Shown here one piece after another: positions 16,318-25,229 of a DNA stretch of 64,000 nucleotides. The notes beneath the pieces were generated by a model. The model saw nothing but the letters and a program-made list of their open reading frames with translations. It did not search any database and had not been told where the DNA came from. Each line of letters starts with the position of its first letter. Position 1 is the first letter of the stretch. Position numbers and translations under genes: made by a program. The DNA comes from Fodinibacter sp963707895 (GTDB lineage Bacteria; Actinomycetota; Actinomycetes; Actinomycetales; Dermatophilaceae): contig CAVPRS010000002.1 of the NCBI GenBank assembly GCA_963707895.1, positions 1 to 64,000 on the forward strand, written 5' to 3'.

Positions 16318-16730
16318 CAGGCGGTCCCTCCGGTCAGCGACGTGGGGGTGATGACCAGGCCGGCGCGGCGCCAGGCGTCGGCGGCGTCACGGGCCAGGTC
16401 GGCAGGCACGAGCACCCAGTCGGTGTCGAAGGTCGAGAAGCCGAGCACCGAGATGTCGGCGGCGGCGAGCGGGTCGAGGACCTCGGTGAAGACACCGACG
16501 GCGCCGAACGAGAGCGGCCCGGCCACCTCCACCAGGGTGAACGGCCCCTCGGAGCGGGCGCCCGCGGGGACGTTGGCGGTGAGGCAGACGACCGACGTCT
16601 CGTCGGGGGTGCGGGTCAGCGAGGCGAACGGGCCAGGCGTCCAGTCGAAGGCGGGCTCCTCGCCGCCGGGCAGGCGGACGATCGACATCTGCTCGGGGTG
16701 CTCCATGAGGTGCAGCGGCATCCGGCTCAC
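16317..16730 (-). CDS. Small ACT-domain protein in the arginine operon
   Basis: A 137-aa protein inserted between argC and argJ. Its start (GTG 16730) overlaps the argC stop by 4 nt and its stop overlaps the argJ start by 1 nt, so it is co-translated with the pathway. The second half (FTLVEVAGPLSFGAVGVFTE, then DISVLGFSTFDTDWVLV) looks like ACT domains of the type found in aspartate kinases and the eukaryotic arginine sensor CASTOR1. ACT domains bind amino acids and regulate enzymes. I see no catalytic motif. A role as a ligand sensor for arginine or an intermediate is inferred from fold and position only. Confidence 0.75.
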   Translation of the reverse strand: MSRMPLHLMEHPEQMSIVRLPGGEEPAFDWTPGPFASLTRTPDETSVVCLTANVPAGARSEGPFTLVEVAGPLSFGAVGVFTEVLDPLAAADISVLGFSTFDTDWVLVPADLARDAADAWRRAGLVITPTSLTGGTA

Positions 16731-17767
16731 GGCGCCACCCCCGCGACCGGGAGGCCGGTGGTCTCGGGCAGGCCGAGGGCGAGGTTGAGGCACTGCACCG
16801 CGGCGCCGGCGGTGCCCTTGGTGAGGTTGTCGACCGCCGCCACGACGACGACACGGCCGACTCGCTCGTCGAGCACCACCTGCAGGTGCACGGCGTTGCT
16901 GCCGAGCACGCTGCCGGTGCTCGGCCAGCGTCCCGGCGGCAGCAGGTGCACGAACGGCTCGTCGGCGTAGGCGGCCGCCCAGGCCTCGCGCACGGCATCC
17001 GGAGTGGTCCCGGGGGTGACCCGCGCGGTGCAGGTCGCGAGGATGCCGCGCGGCATCGGCGCCAGGGTCGGGGTGAACGAGACGGTGACCGGTCCGGCGC
17101 CGGCCGCGGTGAGGTTCTGCTCGATCTCGGGGGTGTGCCGGTGCACGCCACCGACGCCGTAGGGCGACATCGCGCCCATCACCTCGGAGCCGAGCAGGTG
17201 GGGCTTGAGCGCGCGGCCTGCTCCGGAGGTGCCCGAGGCCGCGACCACGATGATGTCGTCGGGCTCGATGACGCCGGCGACCAGGCCGGGGGCCAGGGCG
17301 AGCGAGACCGCGGTCGGGTAGCACCCGGGGACGGCGATGCGGGTGGCCCCGGACAGGGCGGCGCGCTGCTTCCCGTGGGCCGTGGGCAGCTCGGGCATCC
17401 CGTAGGGCCAGGACCCGGCATACGGGGTGTCGTAGAAGCCGTTCCAGGCGCTCTCGTCGACCAGCCGGAAGTCGGCACCGCAGTCGATGACGACCACCTC
17501 GCCGGGCAGCTGGGCGGCGAGGGTGGCCGAGTGTCCGTGCGGGAGGGCGAGCACCACCGCGTCGTGGCCCGCGAGCACCTCCAGCGTGGTGTCCTCGAGC
17601 AGCCGGTCGGCGAGCGGGGTGAGGTGCGGGTGGATGCTGCCGAGGGCCTGGCCGGCGTTCGACGACGCGGTCAGGGCGCCGACCTCGAGCTCGGGGTGCT
17701 GGAGCAGGAGGCGCACCACCTCGCCACCCGCGTACCCGCTCGCCCCGGCGACTGCCACACGTCTCAT
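16727..17767 (-). CDS. argC: N-acetyl-gamma-glutamyl-phosphate reductase
   Basis: NADPH-dependent reduction of acetylglutamyl phosphate to the semialdehyde. The protein is 346 aa from ATG 17767; an in-frame ATG at 17773 would add two residues. The Rossmann motif AGASGYAGGEVVRLL opens the protein, and the catalytic cysteine lies in VPGCYPTA. A TATAGT box (17775-17780) ends 7 nt before the ATG at 17767, so the mRNA may begin at or next to the start codon (leaderless). The overlapping ARG box implies direct repression by ArgR. It is the first gene of the arg operon. Confidence 0.95.
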   Translation of the reverse strand: MRRVAVAGASGYAGGEVVRLLLQHPELEVGALTASSNAGQALGSIHPHLTPLADRLLEDTTLEVLAGHDAVVLALPHGHSATLAAQLPGEVVVIDCGADFRLVDESAWNGFYDTPYAGSWPYGMPELPTAHGKQRAALSGATRIAVPGCYPTAVSLALAPGLVAGVIEPDDIIVVAASGTSGAGRALKPHLLGSEVMGAMSPYGVGGVHRHTPEIEQNLTAAGAGPVTVSFTPTLAPMPRGILATCTARVTPGTTPDAVREAWAAAYADEPFVHLLPPGRWPSTGSVLGSNAVHLQVVLDERVGRVVVVAAVDNLTKGTAGAAVQCLNLALGLPETTGLPVAGVAP

Positions 17768-17785
17768 GTGCATGACTATACAGAG
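17768..17785 (-). promoter_or_regulatory. ARG box overlapping the argC promoter
   Basis: On the minus strand the sequence is CTCTGTATAGTCATGCAC. It contains TGTAT-AGTC-ATGCA, the 5-4-5 spacing of a classic ARG box, overlapping the -10 hexamer TATAGT. Almost the same sequence lies before argG at the right end. ArgR binding here would block RNA polymerase directly. Confidence 0.75.
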
Positions 17786-17835
17786 TCCCGTGACTCCATA
17801 CATCTCAGGCTCAACCCTCGAGTCACAACTGGCGC

Positions 17836-18645
17836 TCAGGTGAGGGGGTCGGACTCCCCGAGGGCCAGGACGAGGGTGCGCTCGTCGGGAGCCAACCCGG
17901 CCCGTGCCCGTGCCTCGAGCGAGGCCACCGTGTCGATGCCGGCCCGCACGAAGCGTCCCGACCACGCGTCGAGCCGCCCGGACACGAGGGCCAGCGCCAG
18001 CTCGGTGACGTCGGCCGGCTCGGTCCACTCGGTGCGGCCGGCGTGGGCGTCCATCGACTCGGTCATGTCGGTGCGCACCACGCCCGGCATCAGGTCGAAC
18101 GCCCGGATGCCGCGCCCCCACCCCGCGAGGTGGGTCGAGCCGGTGACCCGCGCCAGGGCGGTCTTGCTGACGTTGTAGGCGCTCGCGTCGGCGCCGGCCC
18201 AGCGTGCGGCCCCGCTGTTGAGGTTGACGATCCGGCCCCCGCCGGCCGCGAGCATGTGCGGCGCGACCAGCCAGGTCATCAGGTAGGCGCCGAGGACGTT
18301 GACCTCCTGGGTCTGCCACCACTGCTCGGGGTCGGAGGCGAACAGGTCGACCTCGGTGTCGATGACGCCGGCGTTGTTGACGAGCACGTCGATGCGGCCG
18401 TGTCGCTCCACGACCTCGTCGACCCACGCCGTGAGTGCGGCCCGGTCCGTGACCGGCGCGACCGCGCTCGAGCCGCGCTCCACGGCGTACCCGGCGTCCT
18501 CGAGGGCGTTGGCCAGGTGGCGCCCGATGCCGCGCGAGGCACCGGTGACGACGGCCACGAGGTGACCGCCGCGACCGTCCTCCGACGCCGGTTCCGGCGC
18601 GACCTCGCCCTCGTCGTCGACGGGGACCTCGGTGGGTACGCTCAC
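17836..18645 (-). CDS. SDR-family oxidoreductase
   Basis: Short-chain dehydrogenase/reductase of 269 aa with TGASRGIG cofactor loop, VLVNNAG, and the catalytic YNVSK. An acidic N-terminal extension of about 27 residues precedes the Rossmann fold. GTG at 18645 overlaps the pheT stop by 4 nt, so it belongs to the pheS-pheT transcript. Substrate and pathway are not evident. No link to phenylalanine or arginine metabolism can be read from the sequence. Confidence 0.85.
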   Translation of the reverse strand: MSVPTEVPVDDEGEVAPEPASEDGRGGHLVAVVTGASRGIGRHLANALEDAGYAVERGSSAVAPVTDRAALTAWVDEVVERHGRIDVLVNNAGVIDTEVDLFASDPEQWWQTQEVNVLGAYLMTWLVAPHMLAAGGGRIVNLNSGAARWAGADASAYNVSKTALARVTGSTHLAGWGRGIRAFDLMPGVVRTDMTESMDAHAGRTEWTEPADVTELALALVSGRLDAWSGRFVRAGIDTVASLEARARAGLAPDERTLVLALGESDPLT

Positions 18646-21194
18646 GCGCGCTGCACCGCCCCGACAGCGGTCGCCGCGGCCGCGAGGGCCGTGTCGCGCA
18701 GCGCGCTGACCTCCTCGGTCGTCAGGGTCCGGTCGGGAGCCCGGAAGGTGAGCCGGTACGCCAGGGACTTGCGCCCGTCGCCGACCTGGTCGCCCCGGTA
18801 GACGTCGAACAGGGTCAGCGCCTCGAGGTCGGACCCGGCCCCGTCACGCAGGGCGCGCTGCACGGCATCGGCGGGCACGGCCTCGTCGACGACGACGGCG
18901 ACGTCGCTCTGCGCCATCGGGAAGGTGTCGAGCGTGCTGGCCCGGACCGTGGCCTCGGCGGCGACCGTCAGCACGTCGAGGTCGAGCTCTCCCCCGACGG
19001 TGCGCGCCGGCAACCCGAGGGCCGCCACCACCTTCGGGTGCAGCTCGCCGACGTGGCCGACCACGGTGCCGTCGGTGAGCTCGACGCGGGCGCAGCGGCC
19101 GGGGTGGAACGGCGGCACGGCATCCGCCGACACCTCGAGCTGGACACCGAGCGCCTCGCCGAGCGTGCGTGCGACCTCGACGACGTCTCCGACGTCGGCC
19201 GCGCGACCGGCGCCCCACCAGCCGGCCCGCACCCGGTCGCCGGCCAGGAGCAGCCCGACGTGCCGCGGTTGCGGCGGCACGGCCGCACGGATGGCGGCCA
19301 GCGTCTCGTCCGAGGGACGGATGCCGACGTCCTCGGTGGGTGCGGAGCCCTGCGGCCCCTCGAGCGCCACCACGAGGCCGAGCTCGAAGAGCGCGACGTC
19401 GCGGGTGCCCCGGGCGACGTTGCGGCGCAGTGCGTCGACCATCGTGGCGAGCAGGCGGGTGCGCATCAACGGCTGCTCGTCGGAGAGTGGGTTGGCCAGG
19501 CGCACCGTGCGGGCCACCTCGGCGTCGACGTCGAGGCCCAGGGCGGCGAAGCGGTCGGCGCCGACGAACGGTGCGCTCCACACCTCGGACAGGCCCTGGC
19601 CGGCGAGCACGTCGGCCACCACGCGGCGCACGCGCTGGGCGTGGGTGAGGCCCGCGCCACCCGGAGGGGTCGGGACGACCGACGGGATGCGCTCGTAGCC
19701 GTGCACGCGCGCGACCTCCTCGACGAGGTCCTCGGCGGTGGTGAGGTCGGGGCGCCAGGTGGGCGGGGTCACGGTGAGCAGGTCGCCCTCGCGGGTGACC
19801 GAGCAGCCGATGGCCTCCAGGACCGAGACGACCTCGCTGTCGAGGTAGACGATGCCGACGATCTTCGAGGGGAAGTCGACGTGCATGGTCACCGGAGCCG
19901 GGGCGGCAGGCCTGCCGACGTCGGTGACCTCGGGGTCTGCCACTCCCCCGCCGTGCTCGACGAGCAGGTCGACGGCGAGCTGGGCGGCGGCGGCGGCGAG
20001 CGCCGGGTCGACCCCGCGCTCGAAGCGTCGCGACGCCTCCGAGGGCAGCTTGTGCCGACGGGCCGAGCGGGCGATGGTGACCGGCTCGAAGTGGGCGGCC
20101 TCGATGAGCACGTCGCGGGTGGTCGAACTCACCTCGGTCTCGGCGCCACCCATGACCCCGGCGATCGCCACGGCCCGCTCGCCACCGCGGTCGGTGATGA
20201 GCAGGTCGCCCGGGTCGAGTGCGCGGTCGACGTCGTCGAGGGTCTTCAGCCGCTCACCGGCGCGGGCCCGGCGCACCACGAGCGGTCCCTCGAGCGTGGC
20301 GAGGTCGAAGGCGTGCAGCGGCTGGCCGAGGCCGAGCATCACGTAGTTCGTGACGTCGACGGGGAGCGAGATCGGGCGCATGCCCGCCTCGGTGAGGCGC
20401 ACCGCCATCCAGCGTGGTGTGGGTGCGCTGACGTCGATGCCGCGCACGACGCGGGCGACGTAGCGGTCGCACCCCGCGCGGTCGCGGATCGGTGCCTCGT
20501 CGCGCAGCTCGACCGGGAAGCCGCCGTCCGTCGGGGCCGGGGCGGCCGCCGCCAGCGCCAGGGCCGGGTCGGTGAACTCGGCACCGGTGGCGTGGGAGTA
20601 CTCGCGGGCGATGCCGCGCACCGAGAAGCAGTAGCCGCGGTCGGGGGTGACGTTGACCTCGACGGTCTCGCGGTCGAGCCCGAGCAGCGGGATGGCGTCG
20701 GTGCCGGGCACGAGGCGCGCGAGGGTGTCGGCGTCATTGGCGAACCGCCTGGTCAGCACGAGGATGCCGTCGTGGTCGTCGCCCATGCCGAGCTCGCGCT
20801 CGGAGCAGATCATGCCGGCCGAGACGTGGCCGTAGGTCGTGCGGGCGCTCACGGTGAGCGGCCCCTGCGGCGTGGTGAGCACGCCGCCGGGGAGGATGAC
20901 GACCACGAGGTCACCGGGCTCGAAGTTGTGCGCGCCGCAGACGACGCCCTGGGGCTCGCCGGTGCCGTTGGCGTCGCCGACGTCGACCGTGCACCAGTTG
21001 ATCGTCTTGCCGTTCTTCTGCGGCTCGGGGTCCTTGGTGAGCACCCGGCCCACGACGAGCGGGCCGGTGACACCACCGGTGTGCAGGCCCTCCTCCTCGA
21101 GCCCGACGGCCACCAGGGAGGCCGCGATGGCCTCACCCGTGGCGTCGGGCGGCACCGCGACGTACTCGCGCAGCCAGTCGACGGGAACCCGCAT
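18642..21194 (-). CDS. pheT: Phenylalanyl-tRNA synthetase beta subunit
   Basis: Beta chain of the alpha2-beta2 enzyme that charges tRNA-Phe. The protein is 850 aa. The order of parts is an N-terminal tRNA-binding OB domain (LVVGRVLTKDPEPQKNGKTI), B3/B4 editing domain, B5, the catalytic-like core and a C-terminal ferredoxin-fold anticodon-binding domain (FPMAQSDVAVVVDE to the end). ATG at 21194 shares one base with the pheS stop. Confidence 0.96.
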   Translation of the reverse strand: MRVPVDWLREYVAVPPDATGEAIAASLVAVGLEEEGLHTGGVTGPLVVGRVLTKDPEPQKNGKTINWCTVDVGDANGTGEPQGVVCGAHNFEPGDLVVVILPGGVLTTPQGPLTVSARTTYGHVSAGMICSERELGMGDDHDGILVLTRRFANDADTLARLVPGTDAIPLLGLDRETVEVNVTPDRGYCFSVRGIAREYSHATGAEFTDPALALAAAAPAPTDGGFPVELRDEAPIRDRAGCDRYVARVVRGIDVSAPTPRWMAVRLTEAGMRPISLPVDVTNYVMLGLGQPLHAFDLATLEGPLVVRRARAGERLKTLDDVDRALDPGDLLITDRGGERAVAIAGVMGGAETEVSSTTRDVLIEAAHFEPVTIARSARRHKLPSEASRRFERGVDPALAAAAAQLAVDLLVEHGGGVADPEVTDVGRPAAPAPVTMHVDFPSKIVGIVYLDSEVVSVLEAIGCSVTREGDLLTVTPPTWRPDLTTAEDLVEEVARVHGYERIPSVVPTPPGGAGLTHAQRVRRVVADVLAGQGLSEVWSAPFVGADRFAALGLDVDAEVARTVRLANPLSDEQPLMRTRLLATMVDALRRNVARGTRDVALFELGLVVALEGPQGSAPTEDVGIRPSDETLAAIRAAVPPQPRHVGLLLAGDRVRAGWWGAGRAADVGDVVEVARTLGEALGVQLEVSADAVPPFHPGRCARVELTDGTVVGHVGELHPKVVAALGLPARTVGGELDLDVLTVAAEATVRASTLDTFPMAQSDVAVVVDEAVPADAVQRALRDGAGSDLEALTLFDVYRGDQVGDGRKSLAYRLTFRAPDRTLTTEEVSALRDTALAAAATAVGAVQRA

Positions 21195-22288
21195 CAGATC
21201 TCCATCCCGAACTGCGCGTCGAAGCGCACGTCACCCTCGATCATGTCCCGCATGTCGCTGACCCCGGTGCGGAACATCAGCGCCCGGTCGATGCCCATGC
21301 CGAACGCGAACCCGGTGTAGCGCTCCGGGTCGACCCCGCACGCCGTGAGCACGTTGCGGTTGACCATGCCGCAGCCACCCCACTCGATCCAGCCGGTGCC
21401 CTTGCAGGTGCGGCAGTCGGGGTCCTCGCCACGGCAGACGAAGCAGCGCAGGTCCATCTCGGCGCTCGGCTCGGTGAACGGGAAGAACGACGGGCGCAGG
21501 CGGGTGGTGATCCCGTCGCCGAACAGCTCGGCGGCGAGCCGGTCGAGGGTGCCCTTGAGGTGGGCCATCGTGATGCCCTCGTCGACGGCCAGCCCCTCGA
21601 CCTGGTGGAAGGCCGGCATGTGCGTGGCGTCGAGCTCGTCGGTGCGGAACACCCGACCGATCGCGGCCACGTAGACGGGCACGCCCCGCTCGAGCAGGGT
21701 GCGCGCCTGCACCGGCGAGGTGTGCGTGCGCAGCACCAGGCCGTCCTCGGGCGGGTCGACGTAGAAGGTGTCCTGCATCTGCCGCGCCGGGTGGTCGGCG
21801 TCGAAGTTGAGGGCGTCGAAGTTGAACCACTCGGCCTCGATCTCGGGCCCCTCGGCGATCTCCCAGCCCATGCCGACGAACAGGTCGGCGATGCGCTGGC
21901 TCATCAGCTCGATCGGGTGGCGGCGGCCCAGCGGGCGGCGGCCGGTCGGCAGCGTGACGTCGACGGCCTCCTCGGTGAGGATCCGCTCGTCGCGCTCGGC
22001 CTCGAGCTGGCCCTGGCGCTCGGTGAACGCCTGCGCGACCCGGCCGCGGGCCTGGCCGACGCGCTTGCCGGCCTCGGCCTTGGCGCTCGGCGGAAGGGCG
22101 CCGATCTCGCGGTTGGCGAGCGCCAGGGCGCTCTTGTCGCCCTGGTGGGCGCTGCGGGCGGCCTTGAGCTCGTCGAGCGTCGTGGCGGCGGCCGCGGCGG
22201 CGAGCGCCTCGGCGACGGCGGCGTCGACGGCCTTCGGGTCGAGCGCCGCGACCTCGACGGGGTCGTAGCTGGTGTTGGGTCCAGACAT
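21194..22288 (-). CDS. pheS: Phenylalanyl-tRNA synthetase alpha subunit
   Basis: Catalytic alpha chain, 364 aa. An N-terminal coiled coil precedes the class II core with RVFRTDELDATHMPAFHQVE (motif 2) and GFAFGMGIDRALMF (motif 3). A CFVCRG...CRTC insertion is the putative zinc-knuckle typical of actinobacterial PheS. I chose ATG 22288. A TAGACT box at 22323-22328 implies a short 5' leader of about 28 nt. Confidence 0.95.
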   Translation of the reverse strand: MSGPNTSYDPVEVAALDPKAVDAAVAEALAAAAAATTLDELKAARSAHQGDKSALALANREIGALPPSAKAEAGKRVGQARGRVAQAFTERQGQLEAERDERILTEEAVDVTLPTGRRPLGRRHPIELMSQRIADLFVGMGWEIAEGPEIEAEWFNFDALNFDADHPARQMQDTFYVDPPEDGLVLRTHTSPVQARTLLERGVPVYVAAIGRVFRTDELDATHMPAFHQVEGLAVDEGITMAHLKGTLDRLAAELFGDGITTRLRPSFFPFTEPSAEMDLRCFVCRGEDPDCRTCKGTGWIEWGGCGMVNRNVLTACGVDPERYTGFAFGMGIDRALMFRTGVSDMRDMIEGDVRFDAQFGMEI

Positions 22289-22322
22289 GGTGTCCACTTC
22301 GGGCGGGGGTGGGGCGCGCCCG

Positions 22323-22328
22323 AGTCTA
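22323..22328 (-). promoter_or_regulatory. -10 box of the pheS-pheT operon
   Basis: TAGACT on the minus strand, 34 nt before the pheS ATG. The same hexamer serves hisD, hisC and map in this window. Confidence 0.45.
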
Positions 22329-22459
22329 GGTGGGTGGGTGCGCGTGGGACGGACGAGGTCAGGCCCCCGGATGCGTGCCGGACCGGCGCTCAGCGCGCGC
22401 GGCCGACCGGGCCCGAGGGCTCGGTAAATCGGCGCGCTGCGACTGTCACCCCGCCAGCG

Positions 22460-22465
22460 TAGCGT
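22460..22465 (+). promoter_or_regulatory. -10 box of a leaderless VOC transcript
   Basis: TAGCGT followed by 7 nt and the ATG at 22473, placing the predicted transcription start on the start codon. Confidence 0.45.
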
Positions 22466-22472
22466 CGCGGTC

Positions 22473-22847
22473 ATGATCGATCACTTCGGTATCAACTGCG
22501 CCGACCTCGAGGCGAGCGCCCGCTTCTACGACGCCGTGCTCGCGGTGCTGGGGCACCGACGGCTGATGGACGTCGGCGTGGCGATCGGCTACGGCACCGA
22601 CAAACCCGACTTCTGGATCGCCGGCGGCGACGCGGCATCCGGCCCCAACCGCGAGATCCACGTCGGCTTCACCGCCGACAGCGCCGACACCGTGCGCCGC
22701 TGGTACGCCACGGCGCTCGAGCTCGGGGCCGAGTCGCTGCACGAGCCTCGCCTGTGGCCGGAGTACCACGAGCGCTACTTCGGCGGCTTCGTCCGCGACC
22801 CCGACGGCAACAACGTCGAGGCGGTCTGTCACCGCGGCGACGGCTGA
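22473..22847 (+). CDS. VOC-family protein (glyoxalase/dioxygenase fold)
   Basis: A 124-aa single vicinal-oxygen-chelate domain: MIDHFGINCADLEASARFYD at the start and FVRDPDGNNVEAVCH at the end, including likely metal ligands His4 and a C-terminal Glu. VOC enzymes include glyoxalase I, fosfomycin-resistance proteins and extradiol dioxygenases. The sequence alone does not choose among them. It stands alone on the plus strand between pheS and the histidine kinase gene, interrupting an otherwise minus-strand block. Confidence 0.85.
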   Translation: MIDHFGINCADLEASARFYDAVLAVLGHRRLMDVGVAIGYGTDKPDFWIAGGDAASGPNREIHVGFTADSADTVRRWYATALELGAESLHEPRLWPEYHERYFGGFVRDPDGNNVEAVCHRGDG

Positions 22848-22885
22848 CGCCCGCGGCGGCCGAGGCCACCGATGCCACAGGCGGC

Positions 22886-23953
22886 TCAGTCGCCGTCGGG
22901 GAAGGTCGCCCGCATGAGCGCGCCACCCCCGGGTGCCTCCTCGGCGCTGATGACGCCACCGTGCGCGTCCACCAGCCCCCGCACGAGGTAGAGCCCGAGG
23001 CCGGTGCCGTGCTTGGCGCCGCCCTGCCAGAACCGCGAGAAGACCAGCTCGCGGTGCTCGGGTGCGATGCCCGGGCCGTCGTCGCTCACGACGAGGTCGA
23101 CGGCGGGCTGGTCGCCGAGGGCGGTGCGGCGTCCCTCGAGGCGCACCGTGCCGCTCCCGTGGCGCACGGCGTTCTCGACGAGGTTGGCGACGACCTGCTC
23201 GAGGCGGTCGGGGTCGGCCCACAGCGGGCCGAGGTCGTCGGGGACGTCGACGACGAAGGCCTCGCGCTCGCCACCCGCGGCGACCCGGCGCTCGACCTGG
23301 GCCTCGAGCCGGGGTCGCAGCTCGAGCGGCTGGGCGTGCACCGTGAGCCGGCCGGCGTTGATCCGCGAGGCGTCGAGCAGCTCGGTGATCAGCCGGGTCA
23401 CCCGGTCGGCGTCGGCCTCGATCGTCTCGAGCATCAGGCGCTTCTGGTCGTCGGTGAAGCGGTCCCAGTTGCGCAGCAGGGTCGAGCTGAACCCCTTGAC
23501 GCCGGTCAGGGGCGAGCGCAGCTCGTGGGCGACGGTGGTGAGCAGGGCGGCGCTCTCGGCCTCGGCCCGCCGGCGCCCCTCGGCGTCGCGCAGGCCCATC
23601 ACGACGGCCCGCACCGGCTCGCCGGGTCCGCCGCGCACGTACTTCGCGGTGACGAGCAGCTCTCGGCCGGTCGGCAGCACGAGCAGCCGCTCGCGGTGGC
23701 CCGTGCGGGTGAGCAGGCCCGCCCACGGGTCGGCCACCTCCCACCACGACAGCCCCTCGAGGTCCTGCAGGGGCAGCGCCTCACGGATGTCGCGGCCGAT
23801 GACGTCGACGGCCGCGAGGCCGGTGATCCGCTCGGCGCGCGAGTTCATGAAGCGCACCGTCGCGTCGGGGCCGATGGCCGCAACGAGGCCGTCGGGGATG
23901 AACTCGAGACCGTTGGAGGCCAGGTCGTCGGGCACATTGAACGACTGCGGCAT
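22886..23953 (-). CDS. PAS-containing sensor histidine kinase
   Basis: Soluble sensor kinase of 355 aa with no membrane segment. An N-terminal PAS domain (about residues 15-120) precedes the HisKA domain with phospho-acceptor His143 in TTVAHELRSPLTG, then the HATPase domain with N-box NLVENAVRHGSG, G1-box VSDDGPGIAPEH and GTGLGLYLV. No response regulator is adjacent. The position after the rplT-rRNA-methylase genes and before pheS matches the gene order I recall in Streptomyces, so the linkage is old. The signal sensed by the PAS domain is unknown. It starts 10 nt after the methylase gene. Confidence 0.92.
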   Translation of the reverse strand: MPQSFNVPDDLASNGLEFIPDGLVAAIGPDATVRFMNSRAERITGLAAVDVIGRDIREALPLQDLEGLSWWEVADPWAGLLTRTGHRERLLVLPTGRELLVTAKYVRGGPGEPVRAVVMGLRDAEGRRRAEAESAALLTTVAHELRSPLTGVKGFSSTLLRNWDRFTDDQKRLMLETIEADADRVTRLITELLDASRINAGRLTVHAQPLELRPRLEAQVERRVAAGGEREAFVVDVPDDLGPLWADPDRLEQVVANLVENAVRHGSGTVRLEGRRTALGDQPAVDLVVSDDGPGIAPEHRELVFSRFWQGGAKHGTGLGLYLVRGLVDAHGGVISAEEAPGGGALMRATFPDGD

Positions 23954-23963
23954 GTCGCGCACG

Positions 23964-24791
23964 CTACCGGGCGGAGGGCCTCGGATCGTGCTGGCCCGCC
24001 GACGCGTACAGGCACACCGTGGCGGCCATCGCGAGGTTGAGCGACTCGGCCCGGCCGTGGATGGGCACCCGCACGACGTCGTCGCACGCGTCGCGAACCG
24101 CCTCGTCGAGGCCCCAGGCCTCGTTGCCCATGACCCAGCAGTGCGGAACCGAGAGGTCGGCATCGGGCAGCAGCGTGCTCCCCGACCCGTCTGCGGCCAG
24201 GGTGCGGATGCCGTGCTCCCGCAGCCGCTGCAGGGTCGCCACGACGTCGAGACCGGTCACGACCGGGAGGTGGAACAACGACCCCGCCGTGGAGCGCACG
24301 ACCTTGGACGAGTGCACGTCGACCGAGGCCTCGCTGACGAGCACCGCATCGGCCCCTGCGGCGTCGGCTCCGCGGATCACCGTGCCGGCGTTGCCGGGGT
24401 CGCGCACGTGGGTGAGCAGCACGAGGAGGCGCGGCCCGGCATCCAGCACGGCTCCCAGCTCGCCGGCGGCGGTGTCGACGACGGCGAGCGCACCCTGGGG
24501 GGCGTCGGTCTCGGCCATCGCGGCGAGCACCTCGGGGGTCACCTCGTGCACCCGCAGCCCGGCGGCGCGGGCCGGCCCGGCGATGTCGTCGGCGTAGCGC
24601 CCGAGCGCCTCGGACGTCAGGTAGACGTCGCGGACGCGGGGCGCGGCCCACCGGACCGCCTCGCGCACGCCCTGGGGTCCCTCGACGGCGAAGCGGCCGG
24701 TGCGCTCACGCACCGGCCGCTTCGAGAGCGCCTTGACCGCCTTGACCCGCTCGGACCGCGGGTTGGCGAGCACGAGCGCGTGGGCAGGCAC
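23964..24791 (-). CDS. SpoU/TrmH-family RNA 2'-O-methyltransferase
   Basis: SPOUT-class methyltransferase using SAM to methylate a ribose 2'-OH in rRNA or tRNA. The protein is 275 aa. A substrate-binding N-domain is followed by the trefoil-knot motifs THVRDPGNAGTVIRGAD, CWVMGNEAWGL and IHGRAESLNLAMAATV. The usual neighbour of rplT is annotated as a 23S rRNA methyltransferase (TsnR-like). The exact target base is not known. GTG at 24791 lies 11 nt after rplT. Confidence 0.88.
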   Translation of the reverse strand: MPAHALVLANPRSERVKAVKALSKRPVRERTGRFAVEGPQGVREAVRWAAPRVRDVYLTSEALGRYADDIAGPARAAGLRVHEVTPEVLAAMAETDAPQGALAVVDTAAGELGAVLDAGPRLLVLLTHVRDPGNAGTVIRGADAAGADAVLVSEASVDVHSSKVVRSTAGSLFHLPVVTGLDVVATLQRLREHGIRTLAADGSGSTLLPDADLSVPHCWVMGNEAWGLDEAVRDACDDVVRVPIHGRAESLNLAMAATVCLYASAGQHDPRPSAR

Positions 24792-24802
24792 GTCGGCCTG
24801 GC

Positions 24803-25186
24803 TCAGGCGGAGGCCTTGGCGGGCTCGCGGGCCGGCTGGTTGGCCTTCGAGATCTCGACGAGCGCGGTGAACGCGGCCTCGTCGTTGACCGCGAGCTCGG
24901 CGAGCATGCGACGGTCGACCTCGATCTCGGCCGCCTTCAGGCCCTGGATGAAGCGGTTGTAGGTCATGCCGTTGGCGCGGGCCGCGGCGTTGATCCGCTG
25001 GATCCAGAGGCGACGGAAGTCACCCTTGCGGGCCCGGCGGTCACGGTAGGCGTAACCGAGGCTGTGCTGGACCTGCTCCTTGGCCTTGCGGTAGAGCCGC
25101 GAGCGCTGCCCGCGGTAACCGCTGGCCCGCTCGAGGACGACCCGGCGCTTCTTCTGGGCGTTGACCGCCCGCTTCACGCGTGCCAC
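24803..25186 (-). CDS. rplT: 50S ribosomal protein L20
   Basis: Binds 23S rRNA early in 50S assembly. The protein is 127 aa, basic, with the signature ARVKRAVNAQKKRRVVLERA and YRDRRARKGDFRRLWIQRIN. The GTG start at 25186 has AAGGAG 7 nt upstream. Third gene of the infC-rpmI-rplT operon. In many bacteria L20 also represses this operon. Confidence 0.97.
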   Translation of the reverse strand: MARVKRAVNAQKKRRVVLERASGYRGQRSRLYRKAKEQVQHSLGYAYRDRRARKGDFRRLWIQRINAAARANGMTYNRFIQGLKAAEIEVDRRMLAELAVNDEAAFTALVEISKANQPAREPAKASA

Positions 25187-25229
25187 GTGAGTACTCCTTG
25201 CTGTCTGACGAAATCTGGGGGTGGACGGC

